From: Romanomermis culicivorax
Lineage: Eukaryota > Nematoda > Enoplea > Mermithida > Mermithidae
DNA length: 64,000 bases
Direction of reading: 5' to 3'
NCBI GenBank assembly: GCA_963922205.1
Contig: CAWUHX010000393.1
Location: 1-64,000 of the forward strand
The notes under the pieces are model-generated. The model was not told the origin of the DNA and did no database searches. It saw only the letters and a list, made by a program, of their open reading frames with translations. Below are positions 48,001-58,189 of this stretch, in pieces. The number at the start of each line of letters is the position of its first letter. Position 1 is the first letter of the stretch. Both the position numbers and the translations under genes were made by a program.

Positions 48001-48423
48001 TATTTGATCGACCAAAAATCTCAGCTAATGCTTCATTTTTTAGTGAAATTTAGCTAAATTATCACCGTTATTACTCACATTTTGTTCATCTTTTTCAACT
48101 ATACTCCCGCAACTGTAAACCGGAATGTTGAAGCTCACAAAATCACGACGATCTTCATTAAAATAAATACATTGAGCTACATTTGCATATCTCGACGAAT
48201 AAATTTTGCCATTGAATGGCCGATCGAACGTCATTCGACCAATAATACCATCATCTAATGAACAAGTGATTTTGGGATCTAAATAAAAATTTGATGATTT
48301 AATCGAGCAAGCAACTACAGTAAAGTCGATTTTACCAATTCTAGGGCTATCATCTGGAGGATGGGCGTGCTGAAATACAGCAAGACAGCAAAGAATAATT
48401 GCGCAATATGAAGATTGCGCCAT
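42086..48423 (-). CDS. ZP-domain (cuticlin-like) type I membrane protein (6 exons)
   Basis: Exons 48423-48079, 45912-45626, 45185-45013, 44932-44845, 44789-44627 and 42442-42086 join through GT-AG introns of 2166, 440, 80, 55 and 2184 bp with matching phases (0, 2, 1, 2, 0), giving 470 residues. Residues 1-20 are a signal peptide (SYCAIILCCLAVF). The zona pellucida module follows: FNGKIYSS ... NVAQCIYF in the N-terminal half, IYVQFDHQTQTIDDRRFLFVC, LGEPVVLVVS, AHSCFATDGGGSIRINLTDSAGC and AFKFPASTDVYFSCSVDICSSC. A basic PSRKARHS at about 359-366 suits the furin-type cleavage of ZP proteins, and a hydrophobic span at about 438-466 ends in RRKK. ZP proteins of nematodes polymerise in cuticle and apical matrix; the particular paralogue cannot be told. 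The 88-bp exon was placed by phase and by the CFATDGG motif. Confidence 0.85.
42450..44530. repeat. Intronic satellite S2, about 174-bp units (ZP gene intron 5)
   Basis: GATCGATAGATCT recurs about every 174 bp, near 42460, 42632, 42808, 42982, 43157, 43333, 43506, 43677, 43852, 44025, 44198 and 44369. Each unit contains GATTCTACAGTAA. Parts show a three-unit higher-order repeat of about 521 bp: 42870-42985 is nearly identical to 43390-43505. The array occupies almost the whole 2184-bp intron between the last two ZP exons. Confidence 0.88.
44805..44835. other. Hairpin in the 55-bp ZP intron 4
   Basis: Perfect inverted 10-mers TTACTGTAGG and CCTACAGTAA, separated by 11 bases, fill most of a 55-base intron. 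CTACAGTA is a frequent motif in the introns here and also appears in satellite S2. Confidence 0.6.
45262..45335 (+). repeat. tRNA-like element family 3, copy 1 (in ZP intron 2)
   Basis: TAGCTCACTGGATAAGG resembles box A and GGTTCGAGACC resembles box B, with spacing like a tRNA. It repeats at 45518-45590. Stem pairing is incomplete, so this is a tRNA-derived repeat in place of a tRNA gene. Confidence 0.55.
45340..45415 (-). pseudogene. Duplicated end of ZP exon 2 with its splice donor
   Basis: On the minus strand, ATACTCTACATG, CCAAACTGTCATTGCAGA and then GTGAGC (donor at 45360) mirror the authentic exon end ATACTCTTCATC, CCAAACTGTCGTCGTAGA and GTGAGC (donor at 45625). The copy lies 265 bp downstream inside the intron and carries some neighbouring sequence, including the tRNA-like unit. 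It is a decoy 5' splice site. Confidence 0.7.
45518..45590 (+). repeat. tRNA-like element family 3, copy 2
   Basis: TAGCTCACTGGATAGC and GGTTCGAGACC, as at 45262-45335. It lies 30 bp beyond the authentic donor of ZP exon 2. Part of the roughly 260-bp tandem duplication in this intron. Confidence 0.55.
45990..48000. repeat. Intronic satellite S3, about 183-bp units in alternating A/B types (ZP gene intron 1)
   Basis: CTATTGATTGAGTGGT-like words recur near 46140, 46321, 46507, 46689, 46872, 47056, 47239, 47423, 47608, 47791 and 47972. Units alternate between CTCGACAAGATCTATTG and CTGGACAAATGCTATTG types, so the real period is a dimer of about 366 bp. The array fills most of the 2166-bp first intron. 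Confidence 0.85.
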
Positions 48424-49160
48424 TTTTTATTGAGTAAGAAATAATATTTTTTACATTAACTTCTTCCATAAATAATTTTCCATTACAAAAAAAGGATAAG
48501 TAAAATAAGAATTTGACAATGTTGTATAATGAAAGAGGTATTGAGAGAGAGAGAGAGAGAGTAAAAACTGGAAATTTAGGTCGAAATAGAAAAATTTTTT
48601 CAACTTTTGGCTGCGCATATATGAACCACTTCCTGTCACAAAGCAAGTGTTGACCTTCAAAATATACGAGTACACGTGTATGCAAAATAAGTGAGGCATG
48701 GAGAGGTTGTTCACTTTTTACTCGTATAAGTAAGTTGGAATGGTTATATAACAACATACGCCAAAGTTTGAAATGCGAAATATTTCGATGAAAACGTGAC
48801 CGTTATTAAAAAATCTACATAATTGCACAATTAAACTGAATTAAAAGGTTACAAAAAAGCTCTATAAAGTTTGTATCCGAAACAGTATTAGACATGGAAA
48901 AATACATAAATACTCATAAAATATTGTAATTATGGATGTGGTTACTTTTATCTATTTTCTAAATGTAAGACGTTAAATGTCGTGAATAATATCCCGACTA
49001 AGTTGAAAATAGGATAATTGGTAAATATCCAACTGGAATAATAGCTAAGTTTAATAAGGCTAACTAACACAACATATAATATCCGAATACTAAATAGTAC
49101 AATAAATAAAATGAATGACTGTAAAAAACAACACAATCACAGAATGTTCTAGAACCTTGA
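48424..49160. other. 5' region of the ZP gene
   Basis: Upstream of the ZP start codon. Contains a (GA)n microsatellite at about 48543-48561 and AT-rich sequence; no TATA box or splice-leader acceptor could be called with confidence. The overlapping 135-codon minus ORF is a frame shadow plus upstream sequence. Confidence 0.4.
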
Positions 49161-49164
49161 AGAA

Positions 49165-49340
49165 TAAAAAAGAATATTATAGAATATTGTTGAAGGTACT
49201 AGAACTTTCTGATACAATGCAGAACATAAGATGTACCTGCAGATCATGCTATATGGTCATACTGTAGTCTATGAATCACTTGTACTTGCACATCACACAA
49301 CATGATCATACTGTAAGATATGTATCACATTGAAACTAGT
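49165..49340. repeat. Dispersed repeat, copy 1
   Basis: ACTTGCACATCACACAACATG and GATCATACTGTAAGATATGT, with an internal duplication of about 60 bp. It matches 59360-59515 (ACTTGCACATCATACAATGG, GATCATACTCTAAGATATGT). Confidence 0.6.
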
Positions 49341-49559
49341 TCAATCATATCATAATACTTAATTAATTAACACAACTGTAAATATATAAAAAATTAATCA
49401 CGAGAATATGATTGCAAGATGACAAAAGTAAGCTCCAGTAGAGACACTGCTTGGATATTCAGCAATATGAGTCACAATAATAGTAATTATAGGGGCCTCT
49501 ACACGGGGTACATACAAGATGCCCCTGTACAAAACATAGGCATTAGGGATGGGACAGAC

Positions 49560-49910
49560 CTGGATTTTTGGTGCAATCAGACTCGGACTAGGATTCAGAG
49601 GTGAAATTTTTGACAGGTCAGACTCGGACTCAGACTGAGACTTAAAATTCTTGGCAGGTCAAACTCAGGCTCAGACTTGAAAAAATGCTTGGATACCCGA
49701 GGTTTCAGACTCGGACTCCGATACCTGTCCCATCCCTACTATAGGTATACATGAGTGGTGTTACTCAGACTCGGACTTGAAATTTTTGACAGGTTGGACT
49801 TGGACTCAGACTCAAACTTAAAATTCTTGACAGGTCAGATTCCGACTTGAAAAAATGCTCGGATACCCGAAGTCTCGGACTCGGATACCCATCCCATCCC
49901 TAATAGGCAT
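49560..49910. repeat. Tandem duplication rich in CAGACTCGGACTT words
   Basis: Two diverged copies of about 160-190 bp with GACTCGGACT, AAAATTCTTGACAGGTCAG and AAAAAATGCTCGGATACCCGA words, each ending in CCCATCCCTA. No coding signal. Confidence 0.65.
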
Positions 49911-50429
49911 CAAAGTATACCACCTTGAACAAGAAGGGCGATACAGCACGTGAAAGTATAGCCAATGATCCAAATTGGTATAATGTGTCGAGCGATACAT
50001 GGGGCCTAGAAAGTATAGTCAATGATGTAATATAATCCAAATTTTCTTAAATGTGCAGAGTGATAGGGGGTGTGCAGAAAGTTTGCTCGAAGCTTCAATG
50101 GGTAAAATTCGACTTCCATGTAGAAAGTACACCTCGGCCAACTCGGACATTAAAATTGATGGTGTAATATCTCTCAAAAAAAATTTCAATGCGACTGTTA
50201 GAATCTAAGGATCTAACCATTTTACTCATTTTTTTACCGTATTTTTACAAAAAATTTTGTTTGGGATGCGTTTTTCGATGATTCCCTATGCTTTAGCATT
50301 GTTCTCAAAACACATCTCCACTATTTCTGAACACGATTTCCAACCCCTGTTTAAAGAAACTGTGTCCCTAAAAAGCAAAAATTATGTCTCGAGGCAGTAA
50401 AGATTATGTGCCAAAAATAACGCTCAAGC

Positions 50430-51645
50430 ATAGAGATGTAATGGTTCTCGCACACTGGGTGGTAGCTTTTCTACCACTGACTGCACAGCCCTGCATCCCC
50501 TGTTGCGACTGCAGCAGCACCCATCACAAAAATCCAGGTCTGGGCCCCTGACTTGGATGAGCAACATGAAGTCTACGGGTTCAGAGGAAAATGCATGATG
50601 GCACCTTTTGCGCATTGTCACATTCTCCTCCTAGGGAAGTGTGATGCCCTCGTCACAACATCCCTCCCCCTGCTGAGGCAGGCAAGGGGCCGCCTGGTAC
50701 GGTCACTGGTTCTCACACACTGGGTGGTACCTTCTCTATCACCGACTGCACAGCCCTGCATCCCCTGTTGCGACTGCAGCAGTGCCCATCATAAAAATCC
50801 AAGTCTGGGCCCATGACTTGGATGAGCAACATCAAGTCTATGGTTCAGAGGAAATGCACGATGGCACCTTTTGCGCATGATCACATTCTCCTCCCTCCCC
50901 CTGCTGAGGCAGGCAAGGGGCCCCCTGGTACGATCACCATGTAATGGTTCTCACGCACTGGGTGGTAGCTTCCCTATCACCGACTGCACAGCCCTGCATC
51001 GCGTGTTGCGACTGCAGCAGTGCCCATCATAAAAATCCAGGTCTGGGCCCGTGACTTGGATGAGCAACATGAAGTCTACGGGTTCAGAGGAAGATGCATG
51101 ATGGCACCTTTTGCGCATCGTCACATTCTCCTAATAGGGAAGTGTGATGCCCTCGTCACATTCTCCTCCCTCCCCCTGCTGAGGCAGGCAAGGGGCCCCC
51201 TGGTACGATCACCATGTAATGGTTCTCACGCACTGGGTGGTAGCTTCCCTATCACCGACTGCACAGCCCTGCATCGCGTGTTGCGACTGCAGCAGTGCCC
51301 ATCATAAAAATCCAAGTCTGGGCCCATGACTTGGATGAGCAACATCAAGTCTACGGTTCAGAGGGAAATGCACGATGGCACTTTTTGCGCATTGTCACAT
51401 TCTCCTTCCTCCCCCTGCTGAGGCAGGCAAGGGGCCCCCTGGTACGATCACCATGTAATGGTTCTCACACACTGGGTGGTAGCTTCTCGACTGCACAGCC
51501 CTGCATCGCGTGTTGCGACTGCAGCAGTGCCCATCATAAAAATCCAAGTCTGGGCCCATGACTTGGATGAGCAACATCAAGTCTGTGGTTCAGAGGGAAA
51601 TGCACGATGGGATCTTTTGCGCATCATCACAGAAGACAAGCATAG
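50430..51645. repeat. Tandem array of 240-280 bp units, five copies
   Basis: GGTTCTCACACACTGGGTGGTA recurs at about 50440, 50710, 50950, 51221 and 51460. Units include CTGCACAGCCCTGCATC, AAAATCCAAGTCTGGGCCC and CCTGCTGAGGCAGGCAAGGGGCC in part; lengths differ by an internal segment (GGGAAGTGTGATGCCCTCGT) that only some copies have. The G+C content is higher than in the surroundings. ORFs of 87-95 codons in it change frame from copy to copy. Confidence 0.8.
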
Positions 51646-51849
51646 GTGGGAAACTTAATCCAGAAAGATCAGGAAAAAAAACATGCACATAAAAAGCTTA
51701 TAAGAATGCGCGCAACTAACCATCGGCCAAAAATAAAATGTCATTTTGACGTCCCGAACTGTTGGCCCTGGGCATTGAGGCCAGTGCTGAAGATGGGGGG
51801 CGGCAGCTAAATATTGGAGGGTGGCCCCGTAACAGCACTAATGGTGGGT

Positions 51850-52230
51850 TTCACCATGGAAGACTATATTTGAAAAATAGGATGTAGCCTGGAGTTGAAC
51901 CTGGGTTACCAGTGTCCGGGGCTGATGTCCTCACCACTAGAGCACCACACCAGGAGGGGAAAACAGATTAAGCTGCTCCCTCTGGCTACAATTTCTTAGC
52001 ATACAATTCCAATACTTGGTGGTCACGAACCTGCGACTTTTGGCAAGTAGCAGGATACCTGCTGCTTTGAACCGCCGACCAATGAATTTGCTGACTTTTT
52101 TAGAAGTGAAAATTATATGGAATTTTCGGAGTGAAAATAAATTTGGAAAATGGGGTGTAGCCAGGAGTTGAACCAGGGTTACTAGCATTCCGGGCTGATG
52201 TCTTCACCACTAAACCACCGCACCAAGCAT
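51850..52230 (-). repeat. tRNA-like SINE family 2, copy 2 (dimer)
   Basis: Inverted relative to 11820-12140: two tRNA-like heads (about 51880-51945 and 52150-52225) containing GGAGTTGAACC and CACCACTAGAGCACC or CACCACTAAACCACC, separated by a body with TAGCATACAATTCCAATACT and a tail with AAAATTATATGGAATTTT. Same order of parts as the first copy. Confidence 0.65.
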
Positions 52231-52345
52231 TCCCGTTGTTTTTTGTTCTGACATCCGGTAATTTTTCTGGCGATAAACTAAATGATAGTACGAGAAAGCT
52301 CATATAATAATTTTCTGATGTTAGGGTGGATGAAAGTTATGCTGT
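52231..52345 (+). repeat. Dispersed repeat R2, copy 1
   Basis: AAGCTCATATAATAATTTTC, then TGATGTTAGGGTGGATGAA and AGTTATGCT. Related copies at 54585-54715 and 55760-55880. Confidence 0.65.
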
Positions 52346-52560
52346 CATAAAGGCCCATAACCAATGTTCGAATCTTTTCGCTTTAAATTCGAATTTTTTC
52401 TGTTAGAATTCATATTTTGTAATCAAAATTCATTCAGTTTTTCTCTATGAAATTCGAATTTTTTGGTTAAAATTTGAATTTGATAATCAAAAATCAGATT
52501 TTTTCAATAAAATTCAAGTTTTTCTGTTAAAATTCGAATTTTTTTTATCCAAAATGCTGT
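52346..52560. repeat. AATTCGAATTTTT-type simple repeat
   Basis: Runs of AAATTCGAATTTTT, AAATTTGAATTT and related words, many locally palindromic around TTCGAA. No gene. Confidence 0.5.
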
Positions 52561-52794
52561 GCTACTACTCGTGCGATAATATAGTTACCTTTATTCTTAC
52601 AGTGTGCTCGTTTTTTAATATATATTTGTAGTTGTGCTATTTTCCAAATAGTTTGACTTGGGTTAGAACACCCAGGTTTTGGATTTATTAACAATATAAA
52701 ATATATGCACTGCTTCCACCCAAAAATTATGCAACAAGTGCAGAGCAACAAAAAACAATCAACCACTCAAAACAACAAAACAAAACAAACTACA

Positions 52795-52925
52795 TCACTT
52801 TTCCAGCTACAGTAGCCACGCCTTTTCTGTCTTCTTGATGCAATCTTGGTATCAACTCGCCGATCTTTCTTCAAAATTGACAAACGTTTTACAATCGACA
52901 CCATTTCACTCCATTACACACAGTT
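52795..52925. repeat. Dispersed repeat R3, copy 1
   Basis: CTACAGTAGCCACGCC, ATCTTTCTTCAAAATTGACA and TTTCACTCCATTACACAC are shared in order with 54440-54560. Confidence 0.65.
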
Positions 52926-54439
52926 GAGGCGTGTAACGCCCAGATTTAACTATACTTTTACTTGATCCTAACACTTGCACCTTTACACGGTCGGCGGGGA
53001 CGAGGGGATACGAATTACGAGGATAATACGACAAATAATGAAACGAAACAATGTATCGACAATTGCTTTCCCGTCGACAATACAAGAATAATGCTTTTTG
53101 CTTCACAAAACAAGTCTCGCATAAAAACTCAACAGGATTAAATTCTGCCAGAATCACACTTCTCTTTGCTTTGAATACTGCTTGCCACTCCCTTGGTTCA
53201 CGAGGGGTCAGTTTCCAAAATCTTCTTCCACCAATCATTGCTTCTTGCTTCTTCCGCTTCTGCATACTGTACGCTTGTTTAGCCACGCCTTCCAATGCTT
53301 TTCACGTATCCTATGCTTTCCATGCTTCTATTATACTTGCTTCCTTGCTTACAATGGACTTAACCACGCCTATGTGCTTCTGTGTATGCTTCTGTATCTA
53401 TTTCTGATGCATATACATGCTTCTGTAGGAACTGGGGCTACTGTTCCACTTGAGACTGATGGTGTCTGGCTGGGGCTTCTACTTTCTACTACATGCAGGT
53501 GTGTTTATGGTTTTAAGGGGAGAATTAATATAGCTGTGGAATGTGTATTTTCATGTGGATTCTGGGGGCCAGGTGCCCATGTGCAAATAAATTAGAGCAT
53601 CTTTAATTGGGTCAATGACGGCTACTGGGGTGTGTGGGACAATCAAAACAGAGTTCTTCACATAAATTTATAAGAATGTAGAGATGTGAAATCCAGACAC
53701 CCTTGAGACGATAGATTATAAAATGAATTTATATGTAACGATAAATAACACATAGTGTACATTATGTATTTACAATGATGCGCTAGCATCTACATTACAG
53801 GCGGAATAAATTGATGTATATGTTTTGTACAAGGGTATCTTTTGTGAACCCCCTGAATGGGCTAGTATAACTACTTCCTCTCTTGAAACTTGCCTTGGCA
53901 CTCTGTCAGTTTTTTCAGCAAATTCTTATCACTCAACCAATGTTTGACAGCAAAGTAGAATTTTGATAATTTTCTGCATCACAATAGTTTGGAAATGTCA
54001 CTGGAAAATGGCCGTATTGCATACTTCTGATTGGGGGGATGTTGATACATTTGGTCCAGAAATTACTAAAAAATGTCAACTTTTGAACAAAAAATGGTCA
54101 AAAACATCAATTTTCTCAATTCTTCGCATGATTAATACACTTTTTACCATTTTTTGTAGACAAAAAAATGAAATTTTTGAATTTTTTTGGGGAAAAATTG
54201 AATTTCTTTCTCCTCAGACAAGCCTAGCGGAAAAAATTTTTTCGAATCACTGACTACGGCCGCAGACTTTTTACAACAAAAGACAAGAAACTTCTTATCA
54301 GATTCTCCAAATATGCTAGAACACACAGTTTATAAAAATTAAGCACCACCTCCTTTCACAATTTAAGTAAGACATACAGAGCGAAAAAAATGACCAACTG
54401 CTCACAACACGAAACATAAACAACAATGACTACTTCAGT
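52926..54439. other. Unassigned intergenic sequence
   Basis: Holds overlapping ORFs on both strands at 52906-53595 (129, 118 and 137 codons) with no recognisable motif, no consistent codon pattern and no splice support. Local repetition of GCTTCTGTATGC words occurs at 53370-53430. No gene is claimed. Confidence 0.4.
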
Positions 54440-54715
54440 TTTCGGGCTACAGTAGCCACGCCTCTTCTGTCTTCTCAACTCGATCTTGGTATCAACTTGC
54501 AGATCTTTCTTCACAATTGACAAACATTTTGCAATCAACTGTATTTCACTCCATTACACACCATGCCATAATTTTTGTGCATAGAAAAGTCGTTCGATAG
54601 CTCCTTGTTATTTGTTTTGTCATTCCGTAATTTTTCAAGCGTTAAGCTAAATAATGGCAAATAGCTCGTATAATAAATTTTTGAAGTCATGGTGGATGAA
54701 TAGTAAGATCAATAT
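54440..54715 (+). repeat. Dispersed repeats R3 copy 2 and R2 copy 2
   Basis: R3 sequence (CTACAGTAGCCACGCC ... TTTCACTCCATTACACACC) at 54440-54560 is followed at 54585-54715 by R2 sequence (AGCTCGTATAATAAATTTT, GTGGATGAA). The same two families occur in the reverse order at 52231-52925. Confidence 0.6.
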
Positions 54716-55234
54716 ACTCTAAATTTGGAGCGAAAATTTACAAAATTTCGGACAAATTCAAAAAAATTTATTGAATTATCCAGGAAAAAAGGACGAAATT
54801 CGCGGGAAAATGCCAAAAATTGACTGATTTTCAATGGAAAAATGCTACAATCTACTGAAACGTGAACATTTTCTATGCAAAAAATTTATTAAAATTCAAA
54901 ATAATTTCAAAAATTTGTAGAATTTTCGACAAAAAAAAAACACGAAAGATTCGCGATAAATTTCGAAAATTTGATGATTTTCAGGTAAAAATGGTCATGA
55001 AATTCCTTCAAACATTGAAAAATTTGTGAAATTTTGTGGGTAGAAATACAAATTTTCGACAAATTTCGGAAATTTATGTAATTTTTGAGAAAAAAAGCCA
55101 AAAAATTGCCCAAGCTGTTGGGCATTGAGGCCAGTGCTGAAGATGGGTGGTGGCACGATTGGAACCAAGATTAATGTGCCCCCTTGTTCTCTGCGTTGAA
55201 CATTCCGCAGATGATGTGTCATACATTTTGTTGT

Positions 55235-55740
55235 AGTGTATTTCCACCGATTTGTAGTATATTCCTGTTTTTGTTGATTTTTGAAAGAGGCGCACAGGTA
55301 CAAACTGGAGCGAGCAACGTGGACCATCGAGAGACATCTTACTGTAGCGCATATCGGCACACGTGCATTCGGTTCGCTCTCTTATGATTAGTATTGTATG
55401 TTTTCTATTGGTTCGCCTCCCAGTGCGCAAAGAATATTAGTGTTTTCCCCTACCGCGTGGGAGTTTTATATTGTTCTCACCAACTCACGTTTGTAAGTGT
55501 ATCTTTTGTGTTAGATAAAATCGGAGAAAATTCTCCTTATTTCTTTATTCCTAATTGGGAGACAGATTAAGGAACTTAGTTTTCTTAGTCTGTGTGGGTT
55601 AATAAATTGTCGGGTTTAAGTACATTAATTAAGTTTTAATCGGGTAAGCGTGGGTGTAGGAAATATGTGCATTAAGGACAAACCCTGGAATCCCACTCAT
55701 GCCTCCTCCCTCAAGATCCCTGACACTAAATAAGATATAA
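55235..55740 (-). repeat. Dispersed repeat R, copy 2 (inverted)
   Basis: On the minus strand it reads CCAGGGTTTGTCCTTAATGC, CCCACGCTTACCCGATT, GTACTTAAACCCGACA and GCGCTACAGTAAGATG, as in the + copy at 62487-62995. The two copies face each other across 55.2-63.0 kb. A 28-base block next to it (GGGCATTGAGGCCAGTGCTG, about 55120-55147) also occurs at about 51773-51800. Confidence 0.75.
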
Positions 55741-55759
55741 CAATTTTAAGCACGTAGAA

Positions 55760-55880
55760 GTCGTTTGTTAGCTCATTGTTTTTTGTTCCATCATCCGATT
55801 ATTTTTCTAGCCCTGAACTAGATGACAGTACAAAGCTCATATAATAATTTTCTGATGTTAGGGTGCATGAAAGTTATGCT
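55760..55880 (+). repeat. Dispersed repeat R2, copy 3
   Basis: AAGCTCATATAATAATTTTC and TGATGTTAGGGTGCATGAA, as at 52231-52345. It ends about 270 bp upstream of the ATG at 56147. Confidence 0.65.
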
Positions 55881-56146
55881 ATCAATATCATCTTTCCATA
55901 TCTATGTACAAAGTCATGAGAATTTCCAAGCTTTTCCTGAAGCATTTATGATTTAAAAGCTATAGGATTTTTTACTGATGCACGTACCCAATTTTTCTAT
56001 TCATGGTACATTTCATGCACAAAATAGGGCGCACCAATCGAAATTAACCTACGTGTCATAAATTTTATTTGTTTAGTCATCGAATAATTTTTCCAGCACC
56101 AAACGGCATAAACTTCTAGCAGCAATTTTTTTGATTCATAATCGAC

Positions 56147-58189
56147 ATGGAGAAAAATCCGCTCAGAAATTTGTCGCTCGATGCTCGTATTGACATTGCG
56201 ATCACTGGACATTTCAAACAAGGTTGGCTCAACGATTTCGGCGATGAATTCTTCAATACCGGCGTGTTCAAGATTTATCATATTAATTTCATTTTGGGTC
56301 TTCTATGTTCAATCAAGAGCAACAAGCGAGAGCAAAATGTATTCTATAGTCGAATTGGTGACAAAAATGAAAATCTACGTATATTCATCCTGCGAAATGA
56401 ACGAATTATTTTCCACGATATTTTATACACAGCCAGTAATTTGCCAACTTGGAAGCAAGTGACCAAAGATGAACTTGATGATCTGGTACTGACCCTTAGA
56501 GAGCTCCATTTTAAATTGGAGGACACCATTGATTTCCAAATGTTTAGGTACATTGTCGTAAATGATTCCGAAAATTCTGGAGCTAAAAGCATAGTGAGGA
56601 TGGACTTGGTGGAAGATCTGACGTTGACCTTCGAAATGCCTGAAAAGGGGCTATCAGAAACTCCTAAAAAGGGCCCATCAGAAAGTGTGACTCTGGCAAA
56701 AAAAGTATTATCCACGATACACACTTGCGACATTTCTTTCTGGATATACTTTGACAACTTTGGCAAAGAACGTTCGAATTATTTTCTTTCAAAATATGAC
56801 AGATATAAGTTAGTAGAGCAAGCGGCCCGATTGCACGCATCCATATTCGAAAATATGCCCGATACATATGGCAACATTTTAAGAAATAGCCGCTTGCCCG
56901 CAGTATCTTACAGACGGGGCGCAGTATCATTGTGCCTACCCAAAAAGGATACGTCCAATGAATACATCATGTTCAATGTACCTTGGAAGAAAACGGCGAT
57001 CTATCACTTTTTGTTGACCCATGGAAGGAATGATCTAGTTATATATACCATGGCCAACAAATACCGGGAATTTAAACCGGTAAAACTAACTTTGCAAAAT
57101 ATTCTGCATGATATCAAGGAGGATCTGTCGATTAAGAAAGATGTTTCTTTCATCACCGATTATTTGGAGGTGATTGGACAATTTTTCAAAATGCAAGGAA
57201 TTCGTACTAAAGAACACCTGGAAGCCTTTTTTCTGGGATTGTTGATCGCCGTTGACGATGCACTAACACGCGCCTGCGTTGGAGCAGAGAAAAATAACGC
57301 CTTTCCGATAGAATTGATATTTTTCCTAGATGATGAATGCGAGCTTTTCTTCACTTTTAAGAACGACGCAAAAAGTTCGCCTCCAAGCGAGAAAAATGGA
57401 GGCAAGTACATCTTACAATTGAATTTTGCAACATCAACCAGCGATAACGTCGATTTTCAGATTTCAACAATGTACGCTGTACCGTGGGAGCTATGGAAGA
57501 ATTGTCGATTTGTAGAACACACTCCGCCCAAATTCAATCACATCATACCACGAATGATCCAAGAATCCAATGCTGAATCATTTAGCCTTTTGATGAGTGA
57601 ATTGCAAACAAACCTCGAAGCCTTGATCGCCAATGCCAAAAAGTTGTCCGTAGTAAATTCAAACCTTGGTGCTTACTTTGCCGGAATAATTTCTCATTTC
57701 GGCGATTGGCGGTACGTAAATTCGAATGCGATATCCTTCCAAGTCCATAGAAACTACTCAATTTTGTTCGCTTTCGGACCTGAAATTTCTTGCACCATGC
57801 TTTCTTCTCAATGTAAAGATTCCACTTATTCGATGGCCATAGGTTACAATATGGAAAGCGACCAGATGAGTATTTTGGGCCTAGTGTTGGAAAATTTACG
57901 TTCAACTATGGATAATCCTTCAAAAATTTCAGTTTGTTCCGCAATTAAAGAAGAAAAATATAGCAAAGAAGAAGTTGCGAAAGAATCGATCATAGAAAAT
58001 AACACCAAAGTGACGATTGAGCCAGAAAAAATAGATGAAAAATTGAATGATTATAGAAAAGAAGAAATTGCGAAAGAGTCGATCATGGAAAATAACGGCA
58101 AAGTGACGATGGAGCTAGAAAAAATAGATGAAAAATTGAATGATTATGACGAAGAGCCGCGGCAGTGCACAGACGCCGATTTTGAATGA
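56147..58189 (+). CDS. Intronless 680-residue protein of unknown function
   Basis: A single open frame of 680 codons from ATG 56147 to TGA 58187-58189. This is the only long uninterrupted frame in the window, where every other convincing gene has introns. The N-terminus (MEKNPLRNLSLDARIDIAI) is faintly like an F-box start, but this is not a firm call. No signal peptide, membrane span or catalytic motif was seen. The C-terminal part is Glu/Lys-rich and holds a 32-residue direct repeat (KEEVAKESIIENN ... EKIDEKLNDY, then KEEIAKESIMENN ... EKIDEKLNDY; 57967-58052 and 58063-58148, 96 bp apart). It lies between the two inverted copies of repeat R. It could be a retrocopy, a gene of a mobile element, or a lineage-specific gene. 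No AATAAA was found close after the stop. Confidence 0.7.
   Translation: MEKNPLRNLSLDARIDIAITGHFKQGWLNDFGDEFFNTGVFKIYHINFILGLLCSIKSNKREQNVFYSRIGDKNENLRIFILRNERIIFHDILYTASNLPTWKQVTKDELDDLVLTLRELHFKLEDTIDFQMFRYIVVNDSENSGAKSIVRMDLVEDLTLTFEMPEKGLSETPKKGPSESVTLAKKVLSTIHTCDISFWIYFDNFGKERSNYFLSKYDRYKLVEQAARLHASIFENMPDTYGNILRNSRLPAVSYRRGAVSLCLPKKDTSNEYIMFNVPWKKTAIYHFLLTHGRNDLVIYTMANKYREFKPVKLTLQNILHDIKEDLSIKKDVSFITDYLEVIGQFFKMQGIRTKEHLEAFFLGLLIAVDDALTRACVGAEKNNAFPIELIFFLDDECELFFTFKNDAKSSPPSEKNGGKYILQLNFATSTSDNVDFQISTMYAVPWELWKNCRFVEHTPPKFNHIIPRMIQESNAESFSLLMSELQTNLEALIANAKKLSVVNSNLGAYFAGIISHFGDWRYVNSNAISFQVHRNYSILFAFGPEISCTMLSSQCKDSTYSMAIGYNMESDQMSILGLVLENLRSTMDNPSKISVCSAIKEEKYSKEEVAKESIIENNTKVTIEPEKIDEKLNDYRKEEIAKESIMENNGKVTMELEKIDEKLNDYDEEPRQCTDADFE

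Noticed and set aside
50553..51658. ORFs of 66-95 codons in the 240-280 bp tandem array
   Set aside because: Frame changes from unit to unit with the length variants.
52906..53595. Genes of 118-137 codons on either strand
   Set aside because: Overlapping opposite-strand frames, no motif, no splice support and a neighbourhood of dispersed repeats.
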